A stretch of DNA of 15,726 nt from UBA965 sp046303375 (GTDB taxonomy: Bacteria; Chloroflexota; Chloroflexia; Chloroflexales; Roseiflexaceae). The notes under the pieces are model-generated. The model saw only the letters and a program-made list of their open reading frames with translations, did no database searches and had not been told where the DNA came from. The position numbers and the translations under genes are program-made. The stretch covers positions 1 through 15,726 of the forward strand of contig JBKCGB010000035.1 in assembly GCA_046303375.1 (NCBI GenBank), given 5' to 3'. Positions 1 through 7,185 of this stretch are shown piece after piece; position 1 is the first letter of the stretch, and each line of letters starts with the position of its first letter.

Positions 1-1154
1 ACGAGCTCATCCAAGCGGGGGAGCAGCTTCGTACGCAGTTTGGTCAGGCCGTGGTGGCGTTTCAACAACTCAAACATTGTCATCCGATGCTGTGGGACGA
101 CCTCAAAAATGCAGGGAGCGAAGCCGTCATCAATGCACAATATGCTGAATATTATGTCACATTGGCACAGCACATACATACTGCCAAGCGTGACGATGTG
201 ACCGTGGTACTCGCCTATGCACAACGGGCACTCAACCGTGCCAATGAAATCGTGCATATCATGCTACAGCGCTATGACGATGTACAACGCATCGAGCTAC
301 TCGCACGTCAAGAGTATGCAGATGCTGAAGAGCTCATCGACAGCATTCAGGTGCTCGTGAGCACCAACACTGGTGATGCAGCAGCGCATTACCCAGCTAT
401 CAAGCAAGAGTTTTTAGCCGTCCAGCAATGTGTCGACAGCATTCCCTTCGACGGCATGAGTAGCTATCGGATGGCGCGGCTGTTTGTGCAGCGTACGTTG
501 TTGTTGTTGCCTGTGGCGAGTGCCAACACGCCAGTGCATATTGCCGAACGGAGCCAGCGCATCCGTGACATGCTGTGGCGGCAGATTCGCCTGCTCGAAC
601 AGTTCAATACACTCTACCCGCTCAACGAAACCGACACACTCATTCGAGGCATCCAAAGTATCCGCCACGAGGCAAACACCTTTGATGTGACGTGGACGAC
701 AGCGAGTGACATGACGGTACCGATTATCAGTGAGCTGAGCAAACTCATCCAGCGCTACGATCGCCTCGACAATGCCATCATCCACATTGCCAAACAACTC
801 CGACATGCGCTCAATGCACGCCGCAAACAACAGATAACACTCTTTGCAGCACTCAATAGTGCGATTACACGCATCCGTGGCGTGGCTGATGCACAGATTC
901 GCACCAATGCTCTCCAGCGCGTGCGCGAGCTTGATACACAGCTGCATGTGCATGCGCTCACGTACGAGGCAGTGATTGCTGAATTACAACGCATGGTGGA
1001 TGCGTTGCCCAGCGAAACATTGCACACACAGAGCTATCCTGTTGATCCGTTTCCCTATCTGCAGATGCGCTATTTTGCAAAGGTGGGCGCATTTGTGCCC
1101 CCTGCGGGAGCCATCTCATGGATTCCCAATCTTCCGGCAGACCCAGAATGGTAA
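1..1154 (+). CDS. Hypothetical helical protein, C-terminal part (5' end outside window)
   Basis: I do not recognise this protein. The frame is already open at the left edge (in-frame codons from position 3 read ELIQAGEQLRTQFGQA before the first GTG at 51), so the true start lies upstream and about 383 residues are visible. The sequence is rich in Ala, Gln, Arg, Leu, Glu and Ile with heptad-like spacing, suggesting long helices or coiled coil over most of its length. No hydrophobic segment long enough for a membrane helix and no catalytic motif stands out. The tail changes character: it is aromatic and proline-rich and ends ISWIPNLPADPEW before a TAA stop. A TATAAT box begins 8 bases after the stop, so the next gene probably has its own promoter. 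It could be the coiled-coil tail of a larger envelope or scaffold protein, but nothing in view proves that. Confidence is high that it is coding and low for any function. Confidence 0.7.
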   Translation, partial: ELIQAGEQLRTQFGQAVVAFQQLKHCHPMLWDDLKNAGSEAVINAQYAEYYVTLAQHIHTAKRDDVTVVLAYAQRALNRANEIVHIMLQRYDDVQRIELLARQEYADAEELIDSIQVLVSTNTGDAAAHYPAIKQEFLAVQQCVDSIPFDGMSSYRMARLFVQRTLLLLPVASANTPVHIAERSQRIRDMLWRQIRLLEQFNTLYPLNETDTLIRGIQSIRHEANTFDVTWTTASDMTVPIISELSKLIQRYDRLDNAIIHIAKQLRHALNARRKQQITLFAALNSAITRIRGVADAQIRTNALQRVRELDTQLHVHALTYEAVIAELQRMVDALPSETLHTQSYPVDPFPYLQMRYFAKVGAFVPPAGAISWIPNLPADPEW

Positions 1155-1161
1155 GGTTCGG

Positions 1162-1167
1162 TATAAT
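1162..1167 (+). promoter_or_regulatory. Candidate -10 box (TATAAT) for the sulfite-oxidase-like gene
   Basis: A perfect TATAAT lies between the upstream stop codon and the ATG at 1200, 38 bases before that start. No convincing -35 hexamer is visible at 16-18 bases spacing. The assignment rests on the -10 match and on the similar placement of TATAAT before two other genes in the window. Confidence 0.5.
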
Positions 1168-1199
1168 AGATGTATAGCGATTATTTGGAGAGGTAGCCC

Positions 1200-1814
1200 A
1201 TGCTCAACGCATTCCGTCGTAAATCGAACCATACTCCTGATGAGCTCCAAGCACGCGTACCACCCGGTCAACACTTGACCGAAAAGTTCCCCGTGTTGCA
1301 CTACGGCGATGTGCCCGTGTACCAAAATTTGCCCGAAACGTGGGATTTGCGCGTGTGGGGTGCCATCGAAGCCCCCAAAACGTTCAGCTACACAGAGTTT
1401 CGTGCCCTGCCCACCGTCGAAGTTATCACCGACATTCACTGTGTGACACGCTGGAGCAAGCTCGACACCCGCTGGCGCGGCGTACGCTTCCGCGATTTCC
1501 TCGACTTGTTGCCACCCCTACAACCAGGTGCCAACCACGTGCTGGCTCACTGTGAGTACGGCTTTACGGCCAACGTGCCACTCGAGTTTCTGATGCTCGA
1601 CGATGCGCTACTAGCCTACAAGTACGAAGACGAAGAGTTGACCCCCGAGCACGGTTACCCGTTGCGCTTGCTCACCCCCAAGAAATACTTCTGGAAGAGT
1701 GCCAAGTGGTTACGTGGGCTCGAATTCATGCGTGAAGATCGGCTCGGCTTCTGGGAACGCTACGGCTACAACAACAATGCCGACCCGTGGCTCGAAGAGC
1801 GTTATTCGGACTAA
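1200..1814 (+). CDS. Sulfite-oxidase-like molybdopterin oxidoreductase (YuiH type, cytoplasmic)
   Basis: This 204-residue protein matches the short sulfite-oxidase-like family that carries only the molybdopterin-binding domain. An early core reads ETWDLRVWGAIEAP. IHC81VTRWS follows, in which Cys81 is the expected molybdenum ligand. Further on come an HCEYGFTANVPLE segment, HGYPLRLLTPKKYFWKSAKW, and the family-typical ending GYNNNADPWLEERY. No haem domain, dimerisation domain, Tat or Sec signal is present, so the protein should be cytoplasmic and its electron partner is unknown. The physiological substrate of this subfamily is not established; sulfite oxidation should not be assumed. The start is the ATG at 1200, with GGAGAGG at 1187-1193 as ribosome binding site. 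The length fits the short family. Its downstream neighbours are a membrane-anchored unknown and an anion-type permease on the same strand, but a strong hairpin separates it from them. Confidence 0.9.
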   Translation: MLNAFRRKSNHTPDELQARVPPGQHLTEKFPVLHYGDVPVYQNLPETWDLRVWGAIEAPKTFSYTEFRALPTVEVITDIHCVTRWSKLDTRWRGVRFRDFLDLLPPLQPGANHVLAHCEYGFTANVPLEFLMLDDALLAYKYEDEELTPEHGYPLRLLTPKKYFWKSAKWLRGLEFMREDRLGFWERYGYNNNADPWLEERYSD

Positions 1815-1819
1815 ACGAC

Positions 1820-1855
1820 ATGACGCTCAGGGGTGTATTCACCCTTGAGCGTCAT
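1820..1855 (+). terminator. 16-bp hairpin after the sulfite-oxidase-like gene
   Basis: The arms at 1820-1835 and 1840-1855 are complementary over 16 bp with one G-T wobble (1830/1845) and a TATT loop. The hairpin starts 5 bases after the stop codon. No T-tract follows on either strand, so it is not a classical intrinsic terminator. It may be a bidirectional or RNA-stabilising 3' hairpin, or a factor-assisted terminator. The structure is certain; the role is inferred. Confidence 0.55.
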
Positions 1856-1890
1856 ACACTCCCTCCCAATTCCCATACAGGAGGTCCACC

Positions 1891-2430
1891 ATGCCCATCT
1901 CAGCCCGTATCCTCGCCCTCGCCGTGTGTGGTCTCATCGTCGTCAACATTGGGTTGGCGTGGAGTGTCTGGTCATATCTGCCCAGCGCACGACCGGCTCA
2001 GGATACACCAACTACAGGTGCCACGACACAGCCAATAGTAGCCCGTACCCGCCCCAGCGAAGTCACCGCCGAGTGTCGCACCCACATCAAAGCCTACCTC
2101 GACCAGAGTAGTGCGCGCATGAATGCGTATTTTACGTACACCGAGCGCCTCACTGCTAGCAATCATCTCTCACTGGCGGACGAAGTGCTCGCACTGAGCA
2201 AAGATTATGCAACCCTGCCCGAGAGTTGTCCAGACACCTTTGATACGGCGCTGCACATGAACTACTTGAGCGTCTACTCGAGTGCGCCGATTCATTTACA
2301 CCGCTACTTGAGTACGGCGACCGATTTGCCACGTGAAACAGCCAACATGCGCATCGCATGGCGCTATTTCGAACGCGAAGCCGATGTGGCAGAGCAAAGT
2401 ATGTACCAATTGTTGCGTTTGATTGAATAG
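1891..2430 (+). CDS. Small membrane-anchored protein of unknown function
   Basis: The 179-residue product is not a family I recognise. Residues about 7-30 form one hydrophobic segment (ARILALAVCGLIVVNIGLAW) behind a short N-terminus, consistent with a signal anchor or uncleaved signal peptide. A Pro/Thr/Ala-rich linker (about 34-58) follows, and then a mostly helical extracytoplasmic domain with two cysteines (C62 and C113) that could form a disulfide. The start is well fixed: AGGAGG at 1879-1884, 6 bases before the ATG. It ends 20 bases before the start of the permease gene, so the two are probably co-transcribed. A partner role for that permease is possible, but nothing in the sequence demonstrates it. 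Confidence 0.7.
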   Translation: MPISARILALAVCGLIVVNIGLAWSVWSYLPSARPAQDTPTTGATTQPIVARTRPSEVTAECRTHIKAYLDQSSARMNAYFTYTERLTASNHLSLADEVLALSKDYATLPESCPDTFDTALHMNYLSVYSSAPIHLHRYLSTATDLPRETANMRIAWRYFEREADVAEQSMYQLLRLIE

Positions 2431-2450
2431 ACAATACAAAGGTGAATACG

Positions 2451-3650
2451 GTGCGTGATAGTGCATCGATAGTGGTGGTAGCGGCGGTCATGTATGGCAT
2501 CGCCGTGGGTGGTTGGCCGGGGCTCGCTGTGAATCGCACTACGTTGACGGTTATCGGTGCGGTGCTGTTGCTCGCTATGGGGAGTCTACCGCTGGCGGCA
2601 GCGTGGCAAGCCGTCGACATTGCGACCCTAGTCATTTTGATGGGCATGATGATTATCAACGGACAACTCGAAGCCGCTGGATTCTTTGATTACGCCGCAT
2701 ATCACATTACGCGCTGGGCAGACCACGCCAAAACACTGCTCCTGCTGGTGATGCTCATCAGTGCCGGGCTGTCGGCGCTCTTTCTCAACGATACTGTGGT
2801 CTTTTTGCTGACACCACTGGTCATTATCATTGCCCGCCACACCGGCACACCCCCCATTCCATTGTTGCTCGGGATTGCGACAAGTGCCAACATTGGCTCA
2901 GCGGCCACCATCACTGGTAACCCACAAAACATTGTCATTGGCACCCTATCACAAATCGGGTTTTTGCCGTTTGTGGCACAACTCTGGCTACTGTGTGTCA
3001 TCGCATTGCTGGTAGCGTGGGTAGTAATTTGTGCCAGCTACTGGCATGCACTCGGTCGCCTGACACACACTAGCACCATGCAATTGCCCGCATTTCATGC
3101 GCCGCATGCACTCATCGCCATCAGCATACTCGTCGTGGGTCTGGCCAGCGGGCTTGACCCAGCACTGGCAGTGGCGCTTGCAGCAGCGAGTCTGTTGCTC
3201 AGACGGCATACCAGCGCAGAGACGCTGATTGCTCCCATTGACGGCAGTTTGTTGCTCTTTTTTGCGGCGCTGTTTGTGGTCACTGCTGCGCTACACCACA
3301 GCCCACTGGCACAGTCGGGCGTGCAATGGGCGCAGTCACTGATTGCTGGTCGTATTGATCGTCTCACCATTGTGACCGCCGTGTTGTCGAATCTCATTAG
3401 CAACGTGCCTGCAGTGCTCGTGTTGCAACACGTGATCGCCAGCTTTGCACAACACACGACGGCATGGTTGGTGCTGGCGGCCAGCTCGACATTTGCCGGC
3501 AACAGCACACTGCTGGCATCAATTGCCAACCTGATTGTGGCCGAACGTGCTGCCGCCCACGGCGTCACGCTGACGTTTGGCACGTACATGCGCGTCGGTC
3601 TACCGATTACATTCATCACGTTGGCACTCACCATCTGGTGGTTTGCATGA
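2451..3650 (+). CDS. ArsB/NhaD-type (SLC13-like) ion permease
   Basis: This roughly 400-residue polytopic membrane protein has the two-fold layout of the ArsB/NhaD/CitM ion-transporter superfamily. In the first half, FLNDTVVFLLTPLV (from about residue 111) and SANIGSAATITGNPQN (about 145-160) correspond to the family substrate-site loops. In the second half they are mirrored by LSNLISNVPAVLVL and FAGNSTLLASIANLIVAE. About 11-12 hydrophobic helices are visible. The substrate cannot be told from sequence: arsenite, Na+/H+, citrate, sulfate and other anions all occur in the superfamily, and no arsenic genes are nearby. I prefer the GTG at 2451 because AAAGGTGA (2438-2445) stands 5 bases before it. 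An in-frame GTG at 2442 lies inside that site and would add only three residues. It probably shares a transcript with the 1891-2430 gene. Confidence 0.85.
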   Translation: MRDSASIVVVAAVMYGIAVGGWPGLAVNRTTLTVIGAVLLLAMGSLPLAAAWQAVDIATLVILMGMMIINGQLEAAGFFDYAAYHITRWADHAKTLLLLVMLISAGLSALFLNDTVVFLLTPLVIIIARHTGTPPIPLLLGIATSANIGSAATITGNPQNIVIGTLSQIGFLPFVAQLWLLCVIALLVAWVVICASYWHALGRLTHTSTMQLPAFHAPHALIAISILVVGLASGLDPALAVALAAASLLLRRHTSAETLIAPIDGSLLLFFAALFVVTAALHHSPLAQSGVQWAQSLIAGRIDRLTIVTAVLSNLISNVPAVLVLQHVIASFAQHTTAWLVLAASSTFAGNSTLLASIANLIVAERAAAHGVTLTFGTYMRVGLPITFITLALTIWWFA

Positions 3651-3811
3651 GGATGCGCCTGGCAAAACATACCTGCCAGTTGTCGGTACCGCCAATACAC
3701 GCGTGCATTGCGATTTTTTGCTCCCATCACATCCAAAACGCCTGCCATCGGCAGACCCATAATCAGGCTATAATTGAGGTGAATCGTCGCTTGTAGCCCG
3801 AAGGAATTGGC
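3651..3811 (+). promoter_or_regulatory. Intergenic region with candidate trpC promoter
   Basis: A perfect TATAAT at 3769-3774 lies 43 bases before the trpC ATG; no good -35 is seen. A compact hairpin, CTGCC-ATC-GGCAG (3742-3754), sits about where the -35 element would be and might be an operator. Nearer the permease stop, CTGGCA/TGCCAG (3659-3664/3674-3679) could form a 6-bp hairpin, and a run of six T follows at about 3714-3719 after a very weak stem. Neither is a convincing terminator. There is no tryptophan leader peptide or T-box-like element that I can see. Confidence 0.45.
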
Positions 3812-4627
3812 ATGAGTGAGAGCGTCCTCAACAGTATTTTGCGCCACAAAGTCGAAGAAGTCGCCAGGCAACGACGAAAAGTCAGCGATGCCGACATCCA
3901 GCGCCGTGCGGCGCAGGGTCTACCCGTACGCTCGTTTGCCCAGGCACTGACGCGCCATACCCGCCCCGGGCTGATTGCCGAGGTTAAACATGCCTCACCA
4001 TCACGAGGCGTGCTCATCGAGCCCTTTGACCCGCTCGCGATTGCGGCCACCTATACAAAGGGTGGGGCAGCGGCGATTTCGGTGCTGACCGACCAGCGCT
4101 TCTTCCAAGGCAGCCTCAAATTCCTCGAAGGCATCCGCCAGCAAGACAGCGTGGCGCCTGACGGGCACCACCCGCCGCTGCTACGCAAAGACTTCATCAT
4201 CGACCCCTACCAGGTCTACGAAGCACGTGCCTACGGTGCCGATGCCCTGTTGCTGATTGTGGCGGCGCTATCGGATGCCGAGCTACGCATGCTCTACGAC
4301 CTGACCTATAGCCTGGGCATGCAGGTACTGGTGGAAGTGCACGACGACGACGAACTGCAGCGCGCACTCGACCTGGGCTTTGCTATTATTGGCGTCAACA
4401 ACCGCAACCTGCACACTTTTGCGGTTTCACTCGACATCACAGCGCAGGTGTTTGCCAAAATTCCCCGTGAGCGCAACGTGATTCTGGTCAGCGAAAGTGG
4501 TATTTTTACAGCGGCAGACGTCGCAACCGTGGCCCACAACGGTGCCAACGCCATCCTCGTGGGCGAGGCGCTCATCAAAGCCCCCGACATGCTCGCCAAA
4601 ACGCGTGAACTGGCTGGCACCACATGA
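3812..4627 (+). CDS. trpC: Indole-3-glycerol phosphate synthase
   Basis: TrpC converts 1-(2-carboxyphenylamino)-1-deoxyribulose 5-phosphate to indole-3-glycerol phosphate in cytoplasmic tryptophan synthesis. The 271-residue length and single (beta-alpha)8 barrel fit a stand-alone enzyme. Visible signatures are LIAEVKHASPSRG (E57, K59), LLRKDFIIDPYQVYEARAYG (K126), LVEVHD (E175), IGVNNRNL (N196, R198), VSESGI (E228, S229) and GANAILVGEALI, which forms the phosphate site. These match the known catalytic and binding residues of the family. The start is the ATG at 3812, with GAAGGA at 3800-3805. It is the only trp gene in the window, so the pathway is not clustered here. The stop overlaps the chrA start (ATGA at 4624-4627), implying translational coupling to an unrelated transporter. 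Residues 112-121 hold a short acidic, histidine-containing insert (DSVAPDGHH) before the catalytic-lysine strand. Confidence 0.97.
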   Translation: MSESVLNSILRHKVEEVARQRRKVSDADIQRRAAQGLPVRSFAQALTRHTRPGLIAEVKHASPSRGVLIEPFDPLAIAATYTKGGAAAISVLTDQRFFQGSLKFLEGIRQQDSVAPDGHHPPLLRKDFIIDPYQVYEARAYGADALLLIVAALSDAELRMLYDLTYSLGMQVLVEVHDDDELQRALDLGFAIIGVNNRNLHTFAVSLDITAQVFAKIPRERNVILVSESGIFTAADVATVAHNGANAILVGEALIKAPDMLAKTRELAGTT

Positions 4628-5775
4628 CTGCCCCAGCATCGTTGTGGCAGATTTGGGTAACCTTTACGCGTCTGGGACTGACGTCGTTTGGTGGGCCGAG
4701 TGCACACGTGGCCTACTTCCACCACGAATTCGTCACGCAGCGTCAATGGCTGAGCGAGCACGAATTCGCCCAAGACAACGCCTTGTGTCAAATTATCCCT
4801 GGGCCGGCCAGCTCACAACTCGGCATGCTCATTGGCGCTCGCCAGCAAGGAGTGCTGGGATCGCTGATAGCATGGCTCGGCTTTACTATGCCCTCAGCGC
4901 TAGTAATGCTGGCAGTGATGTGGGGCAGTCGCTGGCTGAGTGATTATCCCAGCATCACACACGGGTTACTCTTGGCTGCAGCGTGTGCGGTCACCCATGC
5001 CATCTGGAGTATGGCACAGGTGTTTTGCCAGCAGCGGGTAACGCAACTCATTACGGTAGCCTGCACGATTTTGCCACTGCTATGGGCGCTACCGTGGATG
5101 CAGTTTGCCTGTATTTGTGGGGCGGCTGCAATGAGTACATTCCTGGTACAGCAGACGATGCCTGCAGTCTCACCGGTATCAGTCATATCCAAGCCAACCA
5201 GCATCGTGCTCCTGACCTTCTTTGGTGTGCTGTGTGTAGCGAGTCTCCTCATTGCCTCGCCACTGAGTATTTTGTTTCAGACGGGGGCATTGGTCTTTGG
5301 TGGCGGGCATGTGATGTTGCCACTGCTACAGGCACGCCTGGTCAACGAAGGATATTTGACAACCGAGGCCCTGCTCCAGGGGTATGCCAGCGTACAGATT
5401 GTGCCGGGGCCGTTGTTTAGTATCGGCGCCTATGTAGGGGGCATCACCATGGGGGGCAGTGTGGCAGCGGCACTGGCCGGATTGGTGGCCATCTTTTTGC
5501 CGGGCTGGTTACTCATCATAGGGGTAATGCCATGGTGGAGCGCCATCCAATCACATCCTCGTGTACAACGCGGACTGGCGGGAATTCAGGCGGCAGTGGT
5601 GGGCATCCTGGCGGCCACACTGATTGATCCGATTCTGCTAGCCGCCATCCAGCAGCGGCATGATATCGTCGTCTGGATGCTCGGATCAACACTCTTGATT
5701 GTGGTGCGTTGGCCAGCATGGATGGTGACATTAATCGTGGTACTGGGAAGTATCGGGGTACAGGCATTGGTGTAG
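4624..5775 (+). CDS. chrA: Chromate transporter, long-chain two-domain ChrA
   Basis: This 383-residue inner-membrane protein carries two homologous CHR domains in tandem, the long-chain ChrA arrangement. Domain 1 has FTRLGLTSFGGPSAHV (FGGP at 22-25) and IIPGPASSQ (PGP at 59-61). Domain 2 has FQTGALVFGGGHVMLPLL (FGGG at 225-228) and IVPGPLFSIGAYVGG (PGP at 261-263). About ten hydrophobic helices are visible. Family members export chromate, and many paralogues have no proven substrate. The ATG overlaps the trpC stop by four bases and no good Shine-Dalgarno precedes it (TGGCTGGCACCAC), so translation probably depends on ribosomes finishing trpC. The stop is TAG at 5773-5775. Confidence 0.93.
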   Translation: MTAPASLWQIWVTFTRLGLTSFGGPSAHVAYFHHEFVTQRQWLSEHEFAQDNALCQIIPGPASSQLGMLIGARQQGVLGSLIAWLGFTMPSALVMLAVMWGSRWLSDYPSITHGLLLAAACAVTHAIWSMAQVFCQQRVTQLITVACTILPLLWALPWMQFACICGAAAMSTFLVQQTMPAVSPVSVISKPTSIVLLTFFGVLCVASLLIASPLSILFQTGALVFGGGHVMLPLLQARLVNEGYLTTEALLQGYASVQIVPGPLFSIGAYVGGITMGGSVAAALAGLVAIFLPGWLLIIGVMPWWSAIQSHPRVQRGLAGIQAAVVGILAATLIDPILLAAIQQRHDIVVWMLGSTLLIVVRWPAWMVTLIVVLGSIGVQALV

Positions 5776-5957
5776 ATGTTGAGTGTTTTTACTATTGCAA
5801 CATCAATGGTCAGCATGTGCAGGATAGTGTTATTCGCATTCAGGCTAGATTCTTTTTTGGAAAGATTGTAATTGGGGCGTGGTATCTCAGTATGAGTAGC
5901 CGATAAATAGACGTATAATCGTGTATACATTTCCACCACACATCGTGAGAGGTGAGT
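5776..5957 (+). promoter_or_regulatory. Intergenic region: inverted repeat and candidate -10 for the ATP-grasp gene
   Basis: GATGTTG (5775-5781) and CAACATC (5798-5804) form a 7-bp inverted repeat around a T-rich loop right at the chrA stop. No T-tract follows, so it is at best a weak terminator. A perfect TATAAT at 5914-5919 lies 44 bases before the chosen ATG at 5958, without a recognisable -35. AGAGG at 5948-5952 is the ribosome binding site. It decides for the ATG over the in-frame GTG at 5952, which lies inside it. I see no other structure or small gene in the 182 bases. Confidence 0.5.
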
Positions 5958-6983
5958 ATGACACTCCCACACCCATCCGTGTTTCCACCCATACTCGTAT
6001 TGACCAGCGATAGCAGTGGCTGGCAGACACATCCGAGCAATATCACACCGCAGGCGCTCACCACCATGCTCGCCGATGTGCGCGCATTGGGTATCAGCAT
6101 TGCGCATATGCAGGTAGCACCCCACACGATGCGCGCGCTGCTTGCGCCGTATGCACCAAGCACCTATTTGATACTGAACTGGTGTGAAGGCTGGGGTACG
6201 AATAACTTTGACTATGCTACTCCTATCAGCATCCTCGAAGAATTGGGGTATACCTATACTGGGGCCAATTCATCTGTCATGCAAACCGAACAGCGCAAAG
6301 ACGCGGCGCGAGCCATCCTCCAGGCAGCACATGTAGCAATGGCACCATCGCGCATTGTCGACCACGTGCCAGTCGTTGATTGGCACATCTTCCCGGCCAT
6401 TGTCAAACCAAGTAGCGTACACAGTTCCCAAGGTATCAGCCGGCATTCGGTGGTAGATACTCCAGCAGCACTCAACGCCCAAGCGGCTGCTATGATGGCG
6501 CAGTATGCGGGACCAGTGATTGTCGAACAGTTTCTGACGGGTGTCGAATACCATGTGGGCGTATGGGGCAACGGCGATGATTTGCGTATTTTGCCGGTGA
6601 GCGCCATCGACTATTCGCATATCACTGACTACCACGACCAGCTGTGTACGGAAGTCGCCAAATGGCAATTCGAAGACCCGATGTATCAGTCGCTGTGGCA
6701 TAGCACAGCCGGCTGGCACTTCCCCACCACCATTCCTGACCACATTGCCCAGCAGCTACACACCAACGCCATCGCCGCTTACCGCGCCCTCGGCCTACGC
6801 GACTACGGGCGCCTCGATATGCGTGTGCACGATGGCGTGGTGTATGTGATTGATATCAACGCCAACCCGGGCATTGATTTCGACGGCAAATTGGCCATCA
6901 TGAGCAGCCATGCCGGCTACACATACGGCCAATTCATCGCACAAATCCTAGCTTTTGCATTGGCACGAATGCCTGCAAAATAA
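5958..6983 (+). CDS. D-alanine-D-alanine-ligase-like ATP-grasp protein
   Basis: This 341-residue cytoplasmic ATP-grasp ligase resembles D-Ala-D-Ala ligase. LNWCEGWGTNNFDYATP (about 73-89) and EELGYTYTGANSSVM (about 94-108) match the Ddl-type NxxEG...LE.lgipytGs region. AIVKPSSVHSSQGIS (K150) is the ATP-binding lysine strand and glycine-containing loop. VIVEQFLTGVEYHVGV (E190) holds the nucleotide-binding hinge. GRLDMRV (D287) and YVIDINANPGID (D299, N301) supply the Mg ligands. It joins an acyl phosphate to an amine in the known family, but the amino-acid substrates here cannot be read off. It stands alone, without mur or van genes, and with an unusual stretch between about 219 and 265, so a role in a dedicated dipeptide or natural-product step is as plausible as peptidoglycan synthesis. 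It has its own candidate promoter. Confidence 0.85.
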   Translation: MTLPHPSVFPPILVLTSDSSGWQTHPSNITPQALTTMLADVRALGISIAHMQVAPHTMRALLAPYAPSTYLILNWCEGWGTNNFDYATPISILEELGYTYTGANSSVMQTEQRKDAARAILQAAHVAMAPSRIVDHVPVVDWHIFPAIVKPSSVHSSQGISRHSVVDTPAALNAQAAAMMAQYAGPVIVEQFLTGVEYHVGVWGNGDDLRILPVSAIDYSHITDYHDQLCTEVAKWQFEDPMYQSLWHSTAGWHFPTTIPDHIAQQLHTNAIAAYRALGLRDYGRLDMRVHDGVVYVIDINANPGIDFDGKLAIMSSHAGYTYGQFIAQILAFALARMPAK

Positions 6984-7036
6984 CAAAGCACAGCGGACCA
7001 ATTTCATCATTTAATACACAATATTCTGTGCCTCAC

Positions 7037-7058
7037 CCCAACGCCATGTATGGTTGGG
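7037..7058 (+). terminator. Weak hairpin after the ATP-grasp gene
   Basis: CCCAA-(CG)-CCA / TGG-TTGGG pairs 8 bp around a TGTA loop, with a 2-base bulge. It is followed only by ATATTGTATGTAT rather than a T-run. It lies 54 bases after the plus-strand stop in the convergent gap and is a weak terminator candidate. Confidence 0.25.
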
Positions 7059-7125
7059 ATATTGTATGTATCCGCTCCAACGATGTTCCGTTGTTGTCCC
7101 CTGCCGCTCCCCATTCGTACAGATA

Positions 7126-7157
7126 CAAAAAGAGCAGGACACATCGCTGCATCCTGC
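7126..7157 (-). terminator. Rho-independent terminator of the minus-strand gld-type operon
   Basis: Read on the minus strand, GCAGGATGCA pairs with TGTGTCCTGC (10 bp, two G-U wobbles) around a GCGA loop, a GNRA tetraloop, and is followed by TCTTTTTG. It lies about 29 bases after the DUF4340 stop codon, in the convergent gap. This is a textbook intrinsic terminator and marks the 3' end of the long minus-strand unit. Confidence 0.85.
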
Positions 7158-7185
7158 CCATCTTGTGATGATGTGAAATACGCCA

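Noticed and set aside
414..953. 179-codon open frame on the minus strand
   Set aside because: It lies wholly inside the open frame of the first gene on the other strand, has a Cys/His-rich composition unlike a real protein, and has no ribosome binding site or family motif.
3700..3720. Intrinsic terminator before trpC (T-run near 3714-3719)
   Set aside because: The only stem directly before the T-run is about 4 bp and includes a wobble, too weak to call.
3095..3871. 258-codon open frame on the minus strand across the permease end and trpC start
   Set aside because: It is antisense to two well-supported genes and crosses their intergenic promoter; no motif is recognisable.
5586..6125. 179-codon minus-strand open frame across the chrA/ATP-grasp gap
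   Set aside because: It is antisense to both genes and of low-complexity, unlikely composition; the gap carries a promoter for the plus-strand gene instead.
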